Part shown: one piece after another, positions 40,813 to 41,952 of the stretch
Numbering within the stretch: the first letter of the stretch is position 1
Layout of the letters: every line of letters starts with the position of its first letter
Assembly: GCF_009377235.1 (NCBI RefSeq)
Contig: NZ_VMNX01000063.1
Coordinates: 1-41,952 of the forward strand
DNA: 41,952 bases
Direction of reading: 5' to 3'
Source of the DNA: Streptomyces acidicola
Lineage (GTDB): Bacteria; Actinomycetota; Actinomycetes; Streptomycetales; Streptomycetaceae
Made by a program: the position numbers and the translations under genes
Notes under the pieces: model-generated
Databases searched by the model: none
Seen by the model: the letters and a program-made list of their open reading frames with translations, nothing else
What the model was told of the DNA's origin: nothing

Positions 40813-41019
40813 GTGTCACCTGGCCACGTCGTACCGCTGATCACCGACCAGTTCCAGTGCCAGCGACTCGGCACCACCGACCCGCTGACCCGGAAACCGA
40901 ACCTGGACCGTCTGTCCGCCGACTGCGTCAACCGTACGAACATGTTCCGCTCGGACCCGCAGTGCACACCGTCGCGGGTGTCGATCCAGACCGGGTGCGC
41001 CCACAGGAGGCGGACGTGA
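40813..41019 (+). pseudogene. Sulfatase 3, truncated after the formylglycine motif
   Basis: The 68-codon frame begins with GTG behind GAGGGG and reads 'VVPLITDQFQCQRLGTTDP', 'RKPNLDRLSADCVNRTNMF' and 'SDPQCTPSRVSIQTG'. This is the N-terminal part of a Cys-type sulfatase with C51 at the formylglycine position. It ends in an unrelated tail (CAHRRRT) and a stop; a sulfatase needs about 400 further residues, none of which I can find downstream. It is divergent from the importer operon, with its own promoter and operator D. A deletion joining it to the downstream phosphatase region is the simplest cause. Confidence 0.78.
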
Positions 41020-41224
41020 TGGCGATCTACGGATTCGGCGGGCACACCGGTCAGCCGAGTCCCGACCGGAAGACCGTCGGTCGCGCGGCCGTGCCCGGGA
41101 GGACGCCAAATGGCGCCCAGGGCATCTGGACAACGGATCGAGCTCATGACACACCGCAGTGCTCCAGCCCGCCGGGGAATTTCTGACCGCTGCGGCGTGT
41201 GCGGTCGGTCTGCTCACCGGATCT
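41020..41224 (+). other. Gap between truncated sulfatase 3 and the SpoIIE-type gene
   Basis: A short + strand frame (from 41021, 'MAIYGFGGHTGQ') could be a scrap of another gene, but I cannot match it to a family. No hairpin or clear regulatory site stands out. Confidence 0.35.
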
Positions 41225-41952
41225 TTATTCGTCCCATTGGTCAAGGAAGACGTCGACCAGGTCGGAGCGAGGTTCGGCGGCTCCGTCGTGGAGGGCCTGT
41301 TCGGTCCAGATGACCTTGCCGCGGCAGGTGTGGCGGGTGCCCCAGCGCTGGGCGAACTGGGCAACGAGGAACAGCCCGCGGCCGCCCTCGTCGCTGGCCT
41401 TGGCACGGCGCAGGTGAGGGGAGGTGCTGGAGCCGTCGGCGACCTCGCAGATCAGGCGGTTGCGGTCGTGAAGCAGGCGGAGCCGGATGGGCTGGGTGCC
41501 GTAGCGGATGGCGTTGGTGACCAACTCACTGATGATCAGCTCGGTGGTGAAGGCCACTTGGTCCAGGCCCCACGCCTGCAGCCGGCGACCGGCGTCGCAG
41601 CGGACGCGGGCGACGGCCGCGGGGTCGGAGGGCACGTCCCAGTCGGCGACCCGGTCGGGGGCCAGGATCCGGGTGCGGGCGATGAGCAGGGCGACGTCGT
41701 CGCGGGGGCGCTCGGGCAGCAGGGCGTCGAAGACTGCCTGGCAGGCGGCCTCCGGGGTGCGGCCGGGGTGCGCCAGGGCGCCTCGCAGGAGGTCCAGGCC
41801 GGCATCGAGGTCGCGGTGGCGGTCTTCGATCAGCCCGTCGGTGAACAGGGCCAGCAGGGAGCCCTCGGGCAACTGCAGTGCCGCGGTCTCGAATGGGAGG
41901 CTGCCACCCAGGCCGAGGGGTGGGGAGAGGGGGGTGTCGGGGAAGGTGACGG
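41225..41952 (-). CDS. SpoIIE-family PP2C phosphatase with C-terminal ATPase domain (partial)
   Basis: Only the C-terminal ~240 residues are inside the window; the gene continues past the right edge. 'LPEGSLLALFTDGLIEDRHRD' and 'RPRDDVALLIAR' are the last motifs of a SpoIIE/RsbU-type PP2C serine phosphatase. A HATPase_c (RsbW-like) domain follows with N-box 'ISELVTNAIRYG', G1 'CEVADGSS' and G2 'DEGGRGLFLV'. Such fusions tune anti-anti-sigma factor pathways and are abundant in Streptomyces; sensor domains (GAF/PAS) usually precede. It has no evident link to the sulfatase locus. TAA stop at 41225. Confidence 0.9.
   Translation of the reverse strand, partial: VTFPDTPLSPPLGLGGSLPFETAALQLPEGSLLALFTDGLIEDRHRDLDAGLDLLRGALAHPGRTPEAACQAVFDALLPERPRDDVALLIARTRILAPDRVADWDVPSDPAAVARVRCDAGRRLQAWGLDQVAFTTELIISELVTNAIRYGTQPIRLRLLHDRNRLICEVADGSSTSPHLRRAKASDEGGRGLFLVAQFAQRWGTRHTCRGKVIWTEQALHDGAAEPRSDLVDVFLDQWDE

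Noticed and set aside
1..41952. CRISPR arrays, rRNA genes, polyketide or peptide synthetase genes
   Set aside because: No regularly spaced repeats, rRNA-like sequence or modular synthetase motifs were seen.

Overview
This window looks like a Streptomyces chromosome, or that of a close relative. GC is very high, and genes are tightly packed with GGAG-type ribosome sites and many ATGA/GTGA start-stop overlaps. Sugar ABC importers lack their own ATPase, and a SpoIIE-type phosphatase with a fused ATPase domain lies at the right edge. The content is catabolic and accessory, in five blocks separated by scars of mobile DNA.

Block 1 (1-5471, + strand) is most of an ebo-type 'metabolite traffic' operon: EboA, a TatD-like hydrolase, EboE and an alkaline-phosphatase-superfamily protein, each overlapping or nearly touching the next. 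A Tat-exported sugar-phosphate-isomerase-like TIM barrel follows, and then a perfect 21-bp-stem hairpin. EboE carries what looks like a Streptomyces palindromic repeat inserted in frame.

Block 2 (5604-17842) is an oxalate/formyl-CoA module. On the - strand it holds a ThDP-dependent lyase/decarboxylase, formyl-CoA:oxalate CoA-transferase (frc), an ADP-forming acyl-CoA ligase with inverted domain order, and two OFA-family transporters. Divergently on the + strand lie a second sucCD pair and an aldehyde dehydrogenase. A perfect inverted repeat (CATACAGT-N8-ACTGTATG) sits in the divergent promoter region; its regulator is not in the window.

Block 3 (18036-19991) is a scar: a tRNA-Leu(GAG) gene, a frameshifted and stop-interrupted large serine recombinase relic ending against the tRNA, a membrane-protein tail, and an N-terminally truncated alpha/beta-hydrolase-domain gene.

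Block 4 (20125-29408) is a LacI-regulated catabolic operon. It holds a DHDPS-family lyase/deaminase, an amino-acid-type ABC importer (lipoprotein, permease, ATPase), a three-part [2Fe-2S]/FAD/FAD dehydrogenase of the hydroxyproline/opine/HCN-synthase type, a free-standing allophanate-hydrolase C-terminal domain, and a complete-active-site hydantoinase. I do not recognise this combination as a described pathway. It suggests import, oxidation and ring opening of a cyclic amide or imino acid.

Block 5 (30175-41019) is a sulfatase locus: a LacI regulator, a nucleoside-hydrolase-like protein, two Cys-type sulfatases, their formylglycine-generating enzyme, a sugar ABC importer without ATPase, and a truncated third sulfatase. 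Four copies of an ATCGAT-centred palindrome (consensus TGAAATCGATTTCA) lie upstream of its transcription units, three of them on or just behind readable -35/-10 boxes, so the locus reads as one local regulon. A 169-bp MITE-like element flanked by TA supplies the stop codon of sulfatase 2.
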